Shown in pieces: positions 7,564-16,003 of a stretch of 52,241 nucleotides of DNA. The position numbers and the translations under genes were made by a program. Below the pieces are notes generated by a model. The model was not told where the DNA came from. It was given only the letters and a program-made list of their open reading frames with translations, and did no database searches. Position 1 is the stretch's first letter. Every line of letters starts with the position of its first letter. Source of the DNA: UKL13-2 sp947085425 (GTDB lineage: Bacteria; Pseudomonadota; Gammaproteobacteria; Burkholderiales; Usitatibacteraceae); NCBI GenBank assembly GCA_947085425.1, contig CAMTWK010000013.1, positions 1-52,241 of the forward strand. Direction: 5' to 3'.

Positions 7564-8900
7564 GCAAACGCATTGATTACGGTCCAGATGCGGTCATCAT
7601 GGCCGGCATCACCGGCGACAACTGGCGTTTGAAAGATTACGAAGCGCGCGATGGGTATGTCGGGCTGAAAAAAATATTGGCCGAAGGCATCAAACCGGAA
7701 GACGTGATTGCGGAAGTCAAGAAATCCGCATTGCGCGGCCGTGGCGGTGCTGGTTTCCCCACCGGATTAAAGTGGAGTTTTATGCCGCGTTCGTTTCCGG
7801 GTGCCAAGTATTTGGTTTGCAACACCGACGAAGGCGAGCCTGGCACGTTCAAGGATCGCGACATTATCCGTTACAACCCGCACGCCTTGATTGAGGGCAT
7901 GATTATTGGTGCCTATGCCATGGGCATTGAAGTCGGCTACAACTACATTCATGGTGAAATTTGGGCGGACTATGCCCGCTTTGAAGAAGCGCTGCAAGAA
8001 GCGCGCGACGCCGGTTATCTGGGCAAGAAAATTCTCGGTTCAGAATTTTCGTTTGAGTTGCACGCTCACCATGGGTATGGCGCCTACATTTGTGGCGAAG
8101 AAACTGCCTTGCTCGAGTCACTCGAAGGCAAAAAAGGCCAGCCACGTTTTAAACCACCGTTCCCGGCATCGTATGGTTTGTATGGCAAACCCACCACCAT
8201 TAACAATACCGAAACGTTTGCAGCAGTACCGTCGATCATGCGTAACGGTGGTGAATGGTTTTTAAATCTGGGCAAACCGAACAACGGTGGCACCAAGATT
8301 TTTTCCGTATCCGGCCACGTTAACAAACCGGGCAACTACGAAGTGAAACTCGGCACACCGTTTGCGACGCTGCTGCAAATGGCCGGCGGCATGCGCGGCG
8401 GCAAAAAAATCAAGGGTGTGATTCCCGGCGGCTCGTCGATGCCCATCATCAAGGGCGAGGTGATGATGACGCTCGATATGGATTACGACACCATTCAAAA
8501 AAATGGCTCGTTCCTCGGCTCCGGAGCGGTCATCGTCATGGACGAAGACACCTGCATGGTCAAAGCCGCCGAACGCCTGGCCTATTTTTATTTTGAAGAA
8601 TCGTGCGGCCAATGCACACCGTGTCGGGAAGGCACCGGTTGGTTGTATCGCATTATCAATCGCATCGAACACGGGCAGGGTCGGATTGAAGACCTGGACT
8701 TGCTGCTCAATTTGTCCGATCAAATTCAGGGGCGGACCATTTGTGCGCTGGGGGATGCGGCGGCAATGCCGGTGCGCGCGTTTGTCAAAAATTATCGTGA
8801 AGAATTTGAATATCACATTACCAACAAGCGTTGCATGGTGGCACCGGGCGGATATTCCACGCCGGTTGTCCATGAAACTTTGGCAATGGCGGCTGAGTAA
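7560..8900 (+). CDS. nuoF: NADH-quinone oxidoreductase subunit F
   Basis: 446-residue NADH-oxidising subunit holding FMN and cluster N3. The nucleotide and flavin loops appear as GRGGAGFPTGLKW and NTDEGEPGTFKDRD near the N-terminus. The [4Fe-4S] ligands are in SCGQCTPCREGTGW (about residues 348-356) plus the Cys of ICALGD near residue 395. Coupled to nuoE by ATGA; nuoG begins 5 bp after the stop. Confidence 0.98.
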   Translation: MSKRIDYGPDAVIMAGITGDNWRLKDYEARDGYVGLKKILAEGIKPEDVIAEVKKSALRGRGGAGFPTGLKWSFMPRSFPGAKYLVCNTDEGEPGTFKDRDIIRYNPHALIEGMIIGAYAMGIEVGYNYIHGEIWADYARFEEALQEARDAGYLGKKILGSEFSFELHAHHGYGAYICGEETALLESLEGKKGQPRFKPPFPASYGLYGKPTTINNTETFAAVPSIMRNGGEWFLNLGKPNNGGTKIFSVSGHVNKPGNYEVKLGTPFATLLQMAGGMRGGKKIKGVIPGGSSMPIIKGEVMMTLDMDYDTIQKNGSFLGSGAVIVMDEDTCMVKAAERLAYFYFEESCGQCTPCREGTGWLYRIINRIEHGQGRIEDLDLLLNLSDQIQGRTICALGDAAAMPVRAFVKNYREEFEYHITNKRCMVAPGGYSTPVVHETLAMAAE

Positions 8901-8905
8901 ATAAT

Positions 8906-11083
8906 ATGATTAATCTGGAAATAGACGGCAAACCAGTCACAGTTGAAAACGGTGCGACCGTGATGGACGCGGCCAGCAAACTCGGCGTGTTTGTGCCGCA
9001 TTTTTGTTATCACAAAAAATTGTCAATCGCGGCCAACTGTCGCATGTGTTTGGTGCAGGTTGAAAAAGCCCCCAAGCCGTTGCCGGCCTGCGCCACCCCC
9101 GCCACCGAAGGCATGAAGGTGCAAACCGCCTCGGATTACGCCAAAGCGGCGCAACAGGGGGTGATGGAATTTTTGTTGATCAATCACCCGCTAGATTGCC
9201 CGATTTGTGACCAGGGTGGCGAATGCCAGTTGCAGGATCTGGCGGTCGGTTATGGCAGTTCCGGCTCGCGTTATCAGGAAGACAAACGCGTGGTGATGCA
9301 CAAAGACATCGGCCCGCTGGTGTCGATGGAAGAAATGTCGCGCTGTATTCATTGCACCCGCTGTGTGCGCTTTGGCCAGGAAATCGCCGGCATCATGGAG
9401 CTCGGCATGGTCGGGCGTGGTGAACATTCCGAGATTGTTTCGTTTGTCGGCAAATCGGTGGATTCGGAATTGTCCGGCAACATGATTGACCTGTGTCCGG
9501 TCGGTGCGCTCACCTCCAAACCATTCCGTTATTCCGCGCGCAGCTGGGAATTGTCGCGCCGCAAGTCAATCGCGCCGCATGATGGCCTCGGCTCGAATTT
9601 GATTGTACAAGTGAAACAAGACCGGGTGATGCGCGTGTTGCCGCTCGAAAACGATACGATCAACGAATGTTGGATTTCGGATCGAGACCGGTTTTCTTAC
9701 GAGGCCCTGAATTCTGATCAGCGCCTCACCACACCTATGGTCAAAACCGATGGCAAGTGGCGGGAAGTCGAGTGGCAGGAGGCGTTGCAAGCGGTCGCGA
9801 ATGGTTTAAAAGCAGCCAAACACACCAATGGTGCCGCATCGATTGGTGTGTTGGCTTCGCCCACGGCGACCCTGGAAGAACTGTATTTGCTCAACAAACT
9901 TACGCGCGCGCTGGGGTCAAACAATATCGATACCCGTTTGCGTCAGCCCGATACCTGTGGTGATGGCAAGATGAGTGGCGCGCGCTGGCTTGGTTTGCCG
10001 ATTGCCGACATCGGTAAATTGCAAAGTGTGTTGATTGTTGGCTCGACCTTGCGCAAGGAGCAGCCGCTGTTATCGACGCGTTTTCGCGCAGCGACAAAAA
10101 GAGGACTGCAATTAAACGTGTTGCACGCTGCCGACGATGATTTGTTGATGCGTGTGGCCAACAAAGCAATTGTTCAACCGAGTGCACTGCCAACCGCTCT
10201 GGCCGCTATTACCAAGGCGCTCGCCGAAATCAAGGGAGGTGCCTTGCCAGGCGAAGTGGCCGGAGCGATTGCTCATATCACCATCACCGAAGAAGCGCGG
10301 GCGATTGCAACAAGCCTCGCCGCCAAACAAAAAGTTGCGGTATTTTTGGGCAACGTCGCGCAGCAACACCCGCAGGCGTCGGCGTTACATGTGCTCGCAC
10401 AGGAAATCGCCCGACTGGCAGGGGGCACGGTTGGATTTTTTGCGACGGCGGCCAACAGTGTGGGTGCGGCCGTGGTCGGTGCCCAAGCCGGTGGTGATGG
10501 ATTGTGTCCGCAGGGAATGGTCACGTCGCCATTAAAAGCCTATGTGCTGCTAAACGTCGAACCGGAGGCTGATTGTTGCCACCCACAGACGACAGCGGTG
10601 CTGGCTGCGGCGGATTTTGTGGTGTCGATGGCCATGTTCAAAAATGATGCGGCGCGCCAATACGCCAACGTTTTGTTGCCGATTGCGCCCTTTACGGAAA
10701 CGGCCGGCACGTTTGTGAACATGGCGGGTACTGCCCAGTCGTTTAACGGCGTGGTCAAGCCGCGGGGTGATACCCGTCCGGCGTGGAAAGTTATTCGTGT
10801 ACTGGGAAATCTTTTGGGACTCGCCGGATTTGAGCAGGACAACATCGAGGCAATTCGTACTGAAATCGCGCCGGATGTGAATGCTTTTGTGGCCGGCAAA
10901 CTCAGTAATGTTGTCAGCGGCATCAAGGTCGATCTGGGCAACGTGGTTGCTGGTACTGATCCGCTGCACCAAGTCGGCATTTATGATTTGGATGCCATCA
11001 CCCGCAACGCGCCAAGCTTGCAATTGACCGCCGATGCGCGTGCATCGCGTGCCGCTGAGATCATGGCGGAGGCGGCGGAATAA
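8906..11083 (+). CDS. nuoG: NADH-quinone oxidoreductase subunit G
   Basis: 725-residue large iron-sulfur subunit. The N-terminal part has the ferredoxin-like [2Fe-2S] set (HFCYH, NCRMC, PACATP), the His-Cys [4Fe-4S] set (HPLDCPICDQGGECQLQD) and the MEEMSRCIHCTRCVRFGQEI motif. The rest is a molybdopterin-oxidoreductase-like domain that has lost its cofactor, as is normal in the family. Alanine-rich and less conserved after about residue 400. nuoH follows after two bases. Confidence 0.97.
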   Translation: MINLEIDGKPVTVENGATVMDAASKLGVFVPHFCYHKKLSIAANCRMCLVQVEKAPKPLPACATPATEGMKVQTASDYAKAAQQGVMEFLLINHPLDCPICDQGGECQLQDLAVGYGSSGSRYQEDKRVVMHKDIGPLVSMEEMSRCIHCTRCVRFGQEIAGIMELGMVGRGEHSEIVSFVGKSVDSELSGNMIDLCPVGALTSKPFRYSARSWELSRRKSIAPHDGLGSNLIVQVKQDRVMRVLPLENDTINECWISDRDRFSYEALNSDQRLTTPMVKTDGKWREVEWQEALQAVANGLKAAKHTNGAASIGVLASPTATLEELYLLNKLTRALGSNNIDTRLRQPDTCGDGKMSGARWLGLPIADIGKLQSVLIVGSTLRKEQPLLSTRFRAATKRGLQLNVLHAADDDLLMRVANKAIVQPSALPTALAAITKALAEIKGGALPGEVAGAIAHITITEEARAIATSLAAKQKVAVFLGNVAQQHPQASALHVLAQEIARLAGGTVGFFATAANSVGAAVVGAQAGGDGLCPQGMVTSPLKAYVLLNVEPEADCCHPQTTAVLAAADFVVSMAMFKNDAARQYANVLLPIAPFTETAGTFVNMAGTAQSFNGVVKPRGDTRPAWKVIRVLGNLLGLAGFEQDNIEAIRTEIAPDVNAFVAGKLSNVVSGIKVDLGNVVAGTDPLHQVGIYDLDAITRNAPSLQLTADARASRAAEIMAEAAE

Positions 11084-11085
11084 AT

Positions 11086-12183
11086 ATGGACGCAATTATC
11101 CAAGCCATCAACATGCAATTCATCGCCACCCTTGGGCCGGAACTCGGCGCAACCGTCTGGTTTTTTGCGAAATCACTGACTATGATTTTGATGGTGATGA
11201 TTCCGGTGTTGACGTTTGTATTGTATTTTCAGTTGGTGGAACGTTGGGTGATTGGCTGGATTCAGGTGCGGCGTGGCCCGAACCGGGTCGGTCCCTGGGG
11301 GCTATTACAACCCATCGCCGACGCCATCAAGTTGTTGCTCAAGGAACAGATTGTTCCGACCGGCGCCAATAAATTTTTGTTTCTGATTGCGCCTGCGGTT
11401 GCAGTCGCACCGGCCATGGCGGTTTGGGCGGTCATTCCGTTCACGCCCACATGGGTGATCGCGGGTGTGGATGCCGGCATTCTGGTGGTGTTGGCGATGA
11501 CGTCGATGGGTGTGTATGGCGTGATTCTGGCTGGCTGGGCGTCGAATTCTAAATATGCATTCATTGGTGCCATGCGTTCGGCGGCACAAGTGGTGTCCTA
11601 TGAAATCGCCATGGGGTTTGCGTTGGTCGGTGCATTGATGGCGGGACAGTCTTTGAACCTGACGGAAATTGTCGCCAAACAAAGCGGGCCGTACGGCATG
11701 CTGGAATGGTTCTTTCTTCCATTGCTGCCGTTGTTTGTGATCCAGTTTATCGCCGGCGTCGCCGAAACCAACCGTCATCCGTTTGACGTCGCCGAAGGCG
11801 AGTCGGAAATTGTCGCCGGTCCGCTGGTGGAATATTCCGGCATGACATGGTCATTATTTTTTCTGGCCGAATACGCCAACATGTTGCTCGTGGCGGTGAT
11901 TTCAGCGCTGCTGTTTTTGGGGGGCTGGTTGTCACCTTTCCCGCAGTCGTGGGGCTGGTTGGGCGCGCCGGGTTTCCACTGGTTTGCCGCCAAGCTGGCG
12001 GTGTTGATGTTTATGTTTTTATGGATTCGCGCCTCGTTCCCGCGTTATCGTTATGACCAGCTCATGCGGCTCGGCTGGAAGGTGCTGATCCCGATCACGA
12101 TTGTGTGGATTGTTGTCACCGGAGTAATGATGATGGAGCCTGTTCGCAATGTTCTTCCGTTTTCAATTTGGTTTGGAAAATAA
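11086..12183 (+). CDS. nuoH: NADH-quinone oxidoreductase subunit H
   Basis: 365-residue membrane subunit that lines the quinone entry channel. Hydrophobic throughout, consistent with eight helices. Conserved stretches RRGPNRVGPWGLLQPIADA, AGWASNSKYAFIGAMRSAAQ, the acidic loop AETNRHPFDVAEGESEIVAG and RASFPRYRYDQLMRLGWK identify it. The stop is 2 bp from the nuoI start. Confidence 0.98.
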   Translation: MDAIIQAINMQFIATLGPELGATVWFFAKSLTMILMVMIPVLTFVLYFQLVERWVIGWIQVRRGPNRVGPWGLLQPIADAIKLLLKEQIVPTGANKFLFLIAPAVAVAPAMAVWAVIPFTPTWVIAGVDAGILVVLAMTSMGVYGVILAGWASNSKYAFIGAMRSAAQVVSYEIAMGFALVGALMAGQSLNLTEIVAKQSGPYGMLEWFFLPLLPLFVIQFIAGVAETNRHPFDVAEGESEIVAGPLVEYSGMTWSLFFLAEYANMLLVAVISALLFLGGWLSPFPQSWGWLGAPGFHWFAAKLAVLMFMFLWIRASFPRYRYDQLMRLGWKVLIPITIVWIVVTGVMMMEPVRNVLPFSIWFGK

Positions 12184-12185
12184 GC

Positions 12186-12677
12186 ATGTGGGATCGCGCC
12201 AAGGAATTCGCCAGTAGTTTGCTGTTGATCGAATTGATGCAGGGTCTCAGGCTCACTGGCCGGCATTTGTTCGAACGCAAAATTACCGTGCTGTTCCCGG
12301 AGGAAAAAACTCCACAAAGTGTCCGCTTTCGCGGCTTGCACGCGCTGCGTCGTTATCCAAACGGGGAAGAGCGATGTATCGCCTGCAAATTGTGTGAGGC
12401 AGTGTGCCCGGCACTGGCCATTACCATTGAATCCGAACAACGCGCCGATAATACCCGTCGCACCACCCGTTACGACATCGATTTGACCAAGTGTATTTTT
12501 TGCGGTTTCTGTGAAGAGTCGTGTCCGGTTGATTCGATTGTTGAAACCCATATTCTTGAATATCACGGCGAGACCCGTGGTGATCTGTATTACACCAAAC
12601 CAATGTTGCTGGCGATTGGAGACAAATATGAAACCGAAATTGCCAAAAGTAGGGCGGAGGATGCGAAGTACAGATAA
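12186..12677 (+). CDS. nuoI: NADH-quinone oxidoreductase subunit I
   Basis: 163 residues from the ATG at 12186. The frame is open upstream but would run through the end of nuoH, and this start gives the usual length. Two ferredoxin-type motifs, CIACKLCEAVCP and CIFCGFCEESCP, bind clusters N6a and N6b that link the peripheral arm to NuoB. The N-terminal helix and the FRGLHALRRYPNGEERC stretch are standard for betaproteobacteria. Confidence 0.97.
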   Translation: MWDRAKEFASSLLLIELMQGLRLTGRHLFERKITVLFPEEKTPQSVRFRGLHALRRYPNGEERCIACKLCEAVCPALAITIESEQRADNTRRTTRYDIDLTKCIFCGFCEESCPVDSIVETHILEYHGETRGDLYYTKPMLLAIGDKYETEIAKSRAEDAKYR

Positions 12678-12804
12678 AGCGCGTTGAACGTGAGGCATTA
12701 AGCGTTCGGTGTTTTTGCCTTACACGCTCAACTCTTAACGCAAAACGCTCAACCCAGAACTCTCGACGCACAACGCACAACGTTTAACGCATAACCAATT
12801 CACA
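12678..12804. repeat. Repeat-rich spacer between nuoI and nuoJ
   Basis: This is the longest gap inside the nuo operon (127 bp). It holds many copies of short AACGC/TTAACGC-type words, especially between 12722 and 12796, and GCGTT-type words in the first third. The first part can fold on the second: GTTGAACGTGAGGCA at about 12683 pairs with TGCCTTACACGCTCAAC near 12717, with a two-base bulge and one mismatch. No reading frame or promoter is evident. Confidence 0.65.
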
Positions 12805-13455
12805 ATGACCTTTCAAACCATCATCTTTTATTTCTTCTCTCTCGTGCTGATTGGCTCGGCGCTGGGGGTGATTACGTCGCGCAATCCGGTGTACGCCGCG
12901 TTATTGCTGGTGCTCGGGATAATTACCGCTGCGGGTTTGTGGATGTTGTTGTTCGCCGAGTTTTTGGCGCTGACCTTGATCCTCGTTTATGTCGGTGCGG
13001 TGATGGTGCTGTTTTTGTTTGTGGTGATGATGCTCGATATCAATTTTGACAAGCTGCGTGAAGGCTTTCGAAAAAATTCCTTAGTCGCCGCGCTGGTCGG
13101 TGTGGTGTTGCTGGTCGAAATGGCGGTGTTGTTGGGTGGCAAAACGTTAGGTCTGACCGGTGTCATGCCGGGTGCACCACAGGCGGTTTCCAATACCAAG
13201 GAACTCGGCCGGATTTTGTACACTGATTATTTGTTGCCGTTTGAATTGGCGGCAGTGGTGTTGGTGATCGCCATGGTCGCCGCGATTGCACTGGCGTTTC
13301 GCAAGCGTGAAGGCACCAAGTCACAGGATGTGGCGGCGCAGGTGCGTGTCAAGCGTGATGACCGGCTGAAGATTATCAAGATGGATGCAACGGTCGCCGA
13401 CGCGCCGGTTGCTGCGGGCAATGCTAAAAACACACCACCGGCGGAACCCAAATGA
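12805..13455 (+). CDS. nuoJ: NADH-quinone oxidoreductase subunit J
   Basis: 216-residue membrane subunit. Five hydrophobic segments lie in the first 165 residues, including the conserved EFLALTLILVYVGAVMVLFLFVVMML region with the pi-bulge helix (quoted in two blocks: EFLALTLILVYVGA, then VMVLFLFVVMML). The C-terminal 50 residues are a charged, Ala/Pro-rich tail. It restarts the operon after a 127-bp repeat-rich spacer; no ribosome-binding site stands out. Confidence 0.97.
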   Translation: MTFQTIIFYFFSLVLIGSALGVITSRNPVYAALLLVLGIITAAGLWMLLFAEFLALTLILVYVGAVMVLFLFVVMMLDINFDKLREGFRKNSLVAALVGVVLLVEMAVLLGGKTLGLTGVMPGAPQAVSNTKELGRILYTDYLLPFELAAVVLVIAMVAAIALAFRKREGTKSQDVAAQVRVKRDDRLKIIKMDATVADAPVAAGNAKNTPPAEPK

Positions 13456-13519
13456 TGCCCACACGCCTTTTTTTTGCCGTTTTCCAATCTAACCAAATTG
13501 ACTTTTGCAGGCACCCAGC

Positions 13520-13825
13520 ATGATTCAGCTGTCTGACTATCTGATTCTGTCCGCCATTTTGTTTTCCATTGCCATGGCCGGCATATTTTTGAATCGCAAA
13601 AATTTGATTGTGTTGTTGATGTCGATTGAGCTGATGTTGCTCGCCATCAACATGAATTTCATCGCCTTCTCGCATTACCTGAATGACTTGAGTGGCCAGG
13701 TGTTTGTGTTTTTTATCCTGACCGTTGCCGCCGCAGAGGCCGCCATTGGTTTGGCGATTTTGGTGATCCTGTTCCGCAATTTGAAAAGCATTAACGTGGA
13801 AGATATTGGCGCATTAAAAGGCTAG
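13520..13825 (+). CDS. nuoK: NADH-quinone oxidoreductase subunit K
   Basis: 101 residues from the ATG at 13520, which gives the family N-terminus (MIQLSDYLIL); an in-frame TTG five codons upstream is less likely. Three membrane helices. The two buried glutamates needed for proton movement are at Glu37 (LLMSIELMLLAINMNF) and Glu73 (VAAAEAAIGLAI). Confidence 0.96.
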   Translation: MIQLSDYLILSAILFSIAMAGIFLNRKNLIVLLMSIELMLLAINMNFIAFSHYLNDLSGQVFVFFILTVAAAEAAIGLAILVILFRNLKSINVEDIGALKG

Positions 13826-13831
13826 CAATGT

Positions 13832-13867
13832 CGGGCGTTTTCAGACATTAATGTTTTAAAACGCCCG
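13832..13867 (+). other. 10-bp hairpin between nuoK and nuoL
   Basis: CGGGCGTTTT (13832-13841) is exactly complementary to AAAACGCCCG (13858-13867) across a 16-nt loop. No U-run follows, so it may act as an mRNA processing or stability element or a weak attenuator in the 104-bp nuoK-nuoL gap. Confidence 0.6.
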
Positions 13868-13929
13868 CTAATAAACGACTTTACCAAATAAATCTTTGCA
13901 AAAATTGTCTTCATGAGCTGCACAAAAAA

Positions 13930-15954
13930 ATGATCGAAAACAAACTTGCCCTTCTTGCCGTTCCGCTGCTGCCACTGATCGGTGCCATACTCGCCGGTTT
14001 TTTTGGGCCGCGTCTGGGCCGCGCCTTCGCGCATAGTGTCGCCATCATCGGAGTGGCCGCCGCGTTTGTGATCTCCGGGTTTGTGTTTCAGGATGTGTTG
14101 GCAGGCAAATCGTTTAATGGTGCCATTTACACCTGGCTGGTGACCGACGGTATTCGTTTTGAAATTGGTTTCCTGATTGATTCACTCACCGCCACGATGA
14201 TGTTGGTGGTGACGTTTGTGTCCCTGATGGTGCACGTCTACACCATTGGTTATATGGCGGATGACGACGGTTATACCCGCTTCTTCTCTTACATCTCGTT
14301 GTTCACCTTTGCCATGTTGATGCTGGTGATGTCGAACAACTTCCTACAACTGTTTTTTGGTTGGGAGGCGGTCGGTCTGGTGTCGTACCTGCTGATTGGT
14401 TTTTGGTACAAACGTCCCACCGCAATCAAGGCCAACCTCAAGGCTTTTCTGGTCAACCGGGTGGGGGACTTTGGCTTTCTGATCGGCATCGGTCTGATCT
14501 TCGCCTACTTCGGCACGCTCGATTACGCGGCCACCTTTGCACGCGCGGCGGAGTTTCGTGAAATCGTCATTTCGCCGGTGCCGGGTTGGACCTGGTCACT
14601 CATCACCGCCATTTGTATTGGTCTGTTTATCGGCGCGATGGGGAAGTCGGCACAATTCCCGTTACACGTTTGGTTGCCGGACTCAATGGAAGGCCCGACG
14701 CCGATTTCAGCATTGATCCATGCCGCCACCATGGTTACGGCCGGTATTTTTATGGTGGCACGGATGTCGCCGCTGTTTGAAATGTCCGAGACCGCACGTT
14801 CGTTTGTGTTGGTGATCGGTGCCACCACTGCGTTTTTTATGGCGTTGATTGCGGTGATCCAATACGACATCAAGCGGGTGGTGGCGTATTCCACTTTGTC
14901 GCAGCTGGGTTACATGACCATGGCCCTTGGTGCCGGGGCGTACTCAGCCGGTATCTTTCATTTGATGACCCATGCCTTTTTTAAGGCGGTGTTATTTTTG
15001 GGGGCGGGTTCGGTGATCATTGCGATGCATCACGAGCAGGACATGCGCAAGATGGGCGGCCTGCGTAAGTACATGCCGATCACATATTTCACGGTATTGA
15101 TCGGTGCACTTGCCAACGCCGGTTTCCCGCCGTTCTCCGGATTCTTTTCCAAGGATTCGATTATCTTGGCTTTGCACGCGAGCAACATTCCGTTTGCCAG
15201 TTACGCCTACGTCGCGGCGATGGCGGGTGTGTTTGTGGGTGGTTTGTATTCGTTCCGCCTGGTATTTTTTGCCTTCCACGGCAAGGAGCGTTTTGCCGAA
15301 GCACATAAAACTGAACACAGGGATTCAGATGATCATCACGATGACGATCATGCTCATCATGGATTAGCGCCGGGTGAAAAGCCACACGAAACCCCGTGGG
15401 TGGTGACAGTGCCACTGGTCTTGCTGGCCATCCCGTCGGTGTTCATCGGCTGGATAACCATTGAACCGATGTTATTTGGCGGCTATTTTTCAGACGCGAT
15501 TGCGCAGACCGCAACCATGGCCGAGCTGCAGAAAAATTTCCATGGTGCCTGGGGTATGGTGACACACGGCCTGATGACCTTGCCGTTTTGGTTGGCCTTG
15601 GCCGGTGCCGCCACCGCTTGGTATGGTTATATCCACAACCCGGAATTCCCCGCCAAAATGCGCGTCAAATTTTCTTGGTTGGTGCGTATTCTGGAAGACA
15701 AATACGGCTTTGATCGTTTCAACGATTGGTTTTTTGCCGGCGGTACCCGCGCCATCGGCAACGCATTTTGGAAATATGGTGACGTCAAAATCATCGACGG
15801 CATTTTTGTCAACGGCACCGCCAATGTGATCGGCTGGTTTGCTGGTGTCGCGCGCCGTATCCAAACCGGTTATTTGTATTCCTATGCGTTCTGGATGATT
15901 CTCGGTGTGTTCGGACTATTAACGATGGTGTTTTTTGATACTTTACTAAATTGA
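13930..15954 (+). CDS. nuoL: NADH-quinone oxidoreductase subunit L
   Basis: 674-residue antiporter-like proton-pumping subunit with the long lateral helix at its C-terminus. Key charged residues are Glu146 (WEAVGLVSYLLIGFW) and Lys239 (MGKSAQFPLHVWLPDSMEGP). A His/Asp-rich loop encoded at about 15301-15363 (HRDSDDHHDDDHAHHG) lies between late helices; such loops occur in betaproteobacterial NuoL. The ATG at 13930 has only a weak upstream ribosome-binding site. Confidence 0.98.
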   Translation: MIENKLALLAVPLLPLIGAILAGFFGPRLGRAFAHSVAIIGVAAAFVISGFVFQDVLAGKSFNGAIYTWLVTDGIRFEIGFLIDSLTATMMLVVTFVSLMVHVYTIGYMADDDGYTRFFSYISLFTFAMLMLVMSNNFLQLFFGWEAVGLVSYLLIGFWYKRPTAIKANLKAFLVNRVGDFGFLIGIGLIFAYFGTLDYAATFARAAEFREIVISPVPGWTWSLITAICIGLFIGAMGKSAQFPLHVWLPDSMEGPTPISALIHAATMVTAGIFMVARMSPLFEMSETARSFVLVIGATTAFFMALIAVIQYDIKRVVAYSTLSQLGYMTMALGAGAYSAGIFHLMTHAFFKAVLFLGAGSVIIAMHHEQDMRKMGGLRKYMPITYFTVLIGALANAGFPPFSGFFSKDSIILALHASNIPFASYAYVAAMAGVFVGGLYSFRLVFFAFHGKERFAEAHKTEHRDSDDHHDDDHAHHGLAPGEKPHETPWVVTVPLVLLAIPSVFIGWITIEPMLFGGYFSDAIAQTATMAELQKNFHGAWGMVTHGLMTLPFWLALAGAATAWYGYIHNPEFPAKMRVKFSWLVRILEDKYGFDRFNDWFFAGGTRAIGNAFWKYGDVKIIDGIFVNGTANVIGWFAGVARRIQTGYLYSYAFWMILGVFGLLTMVFFDTLLN

Positions 15955-15959
15955 CGATT

Positions 15960-15986
15960 CCCCGACGCGCCGATTGGTCGGCGGGG
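15960..15986 (+). other. Hairpin at the nuoL-nuoM junction
   Basis: CGCCGA (15968-15973) and TCGGCG (15978-15983) pair around a TTGG loop, with CCCC/GGGG able to extend the stem past a bulge. It sits just before the nuoM ribosome-binding site and could modulate its translation. There is no U-run. Confidence 0.5.
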
Positions 15987-16003
15987 AAGGGCAAAAAGAG
16001 CAA

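Noticed and set aside
12051..12698. 215-residue minus-strand frame opposite nuoH/nuoI
   Set aside because: Lies wholly over conserved complex I genes and encodes nothing recognisable.
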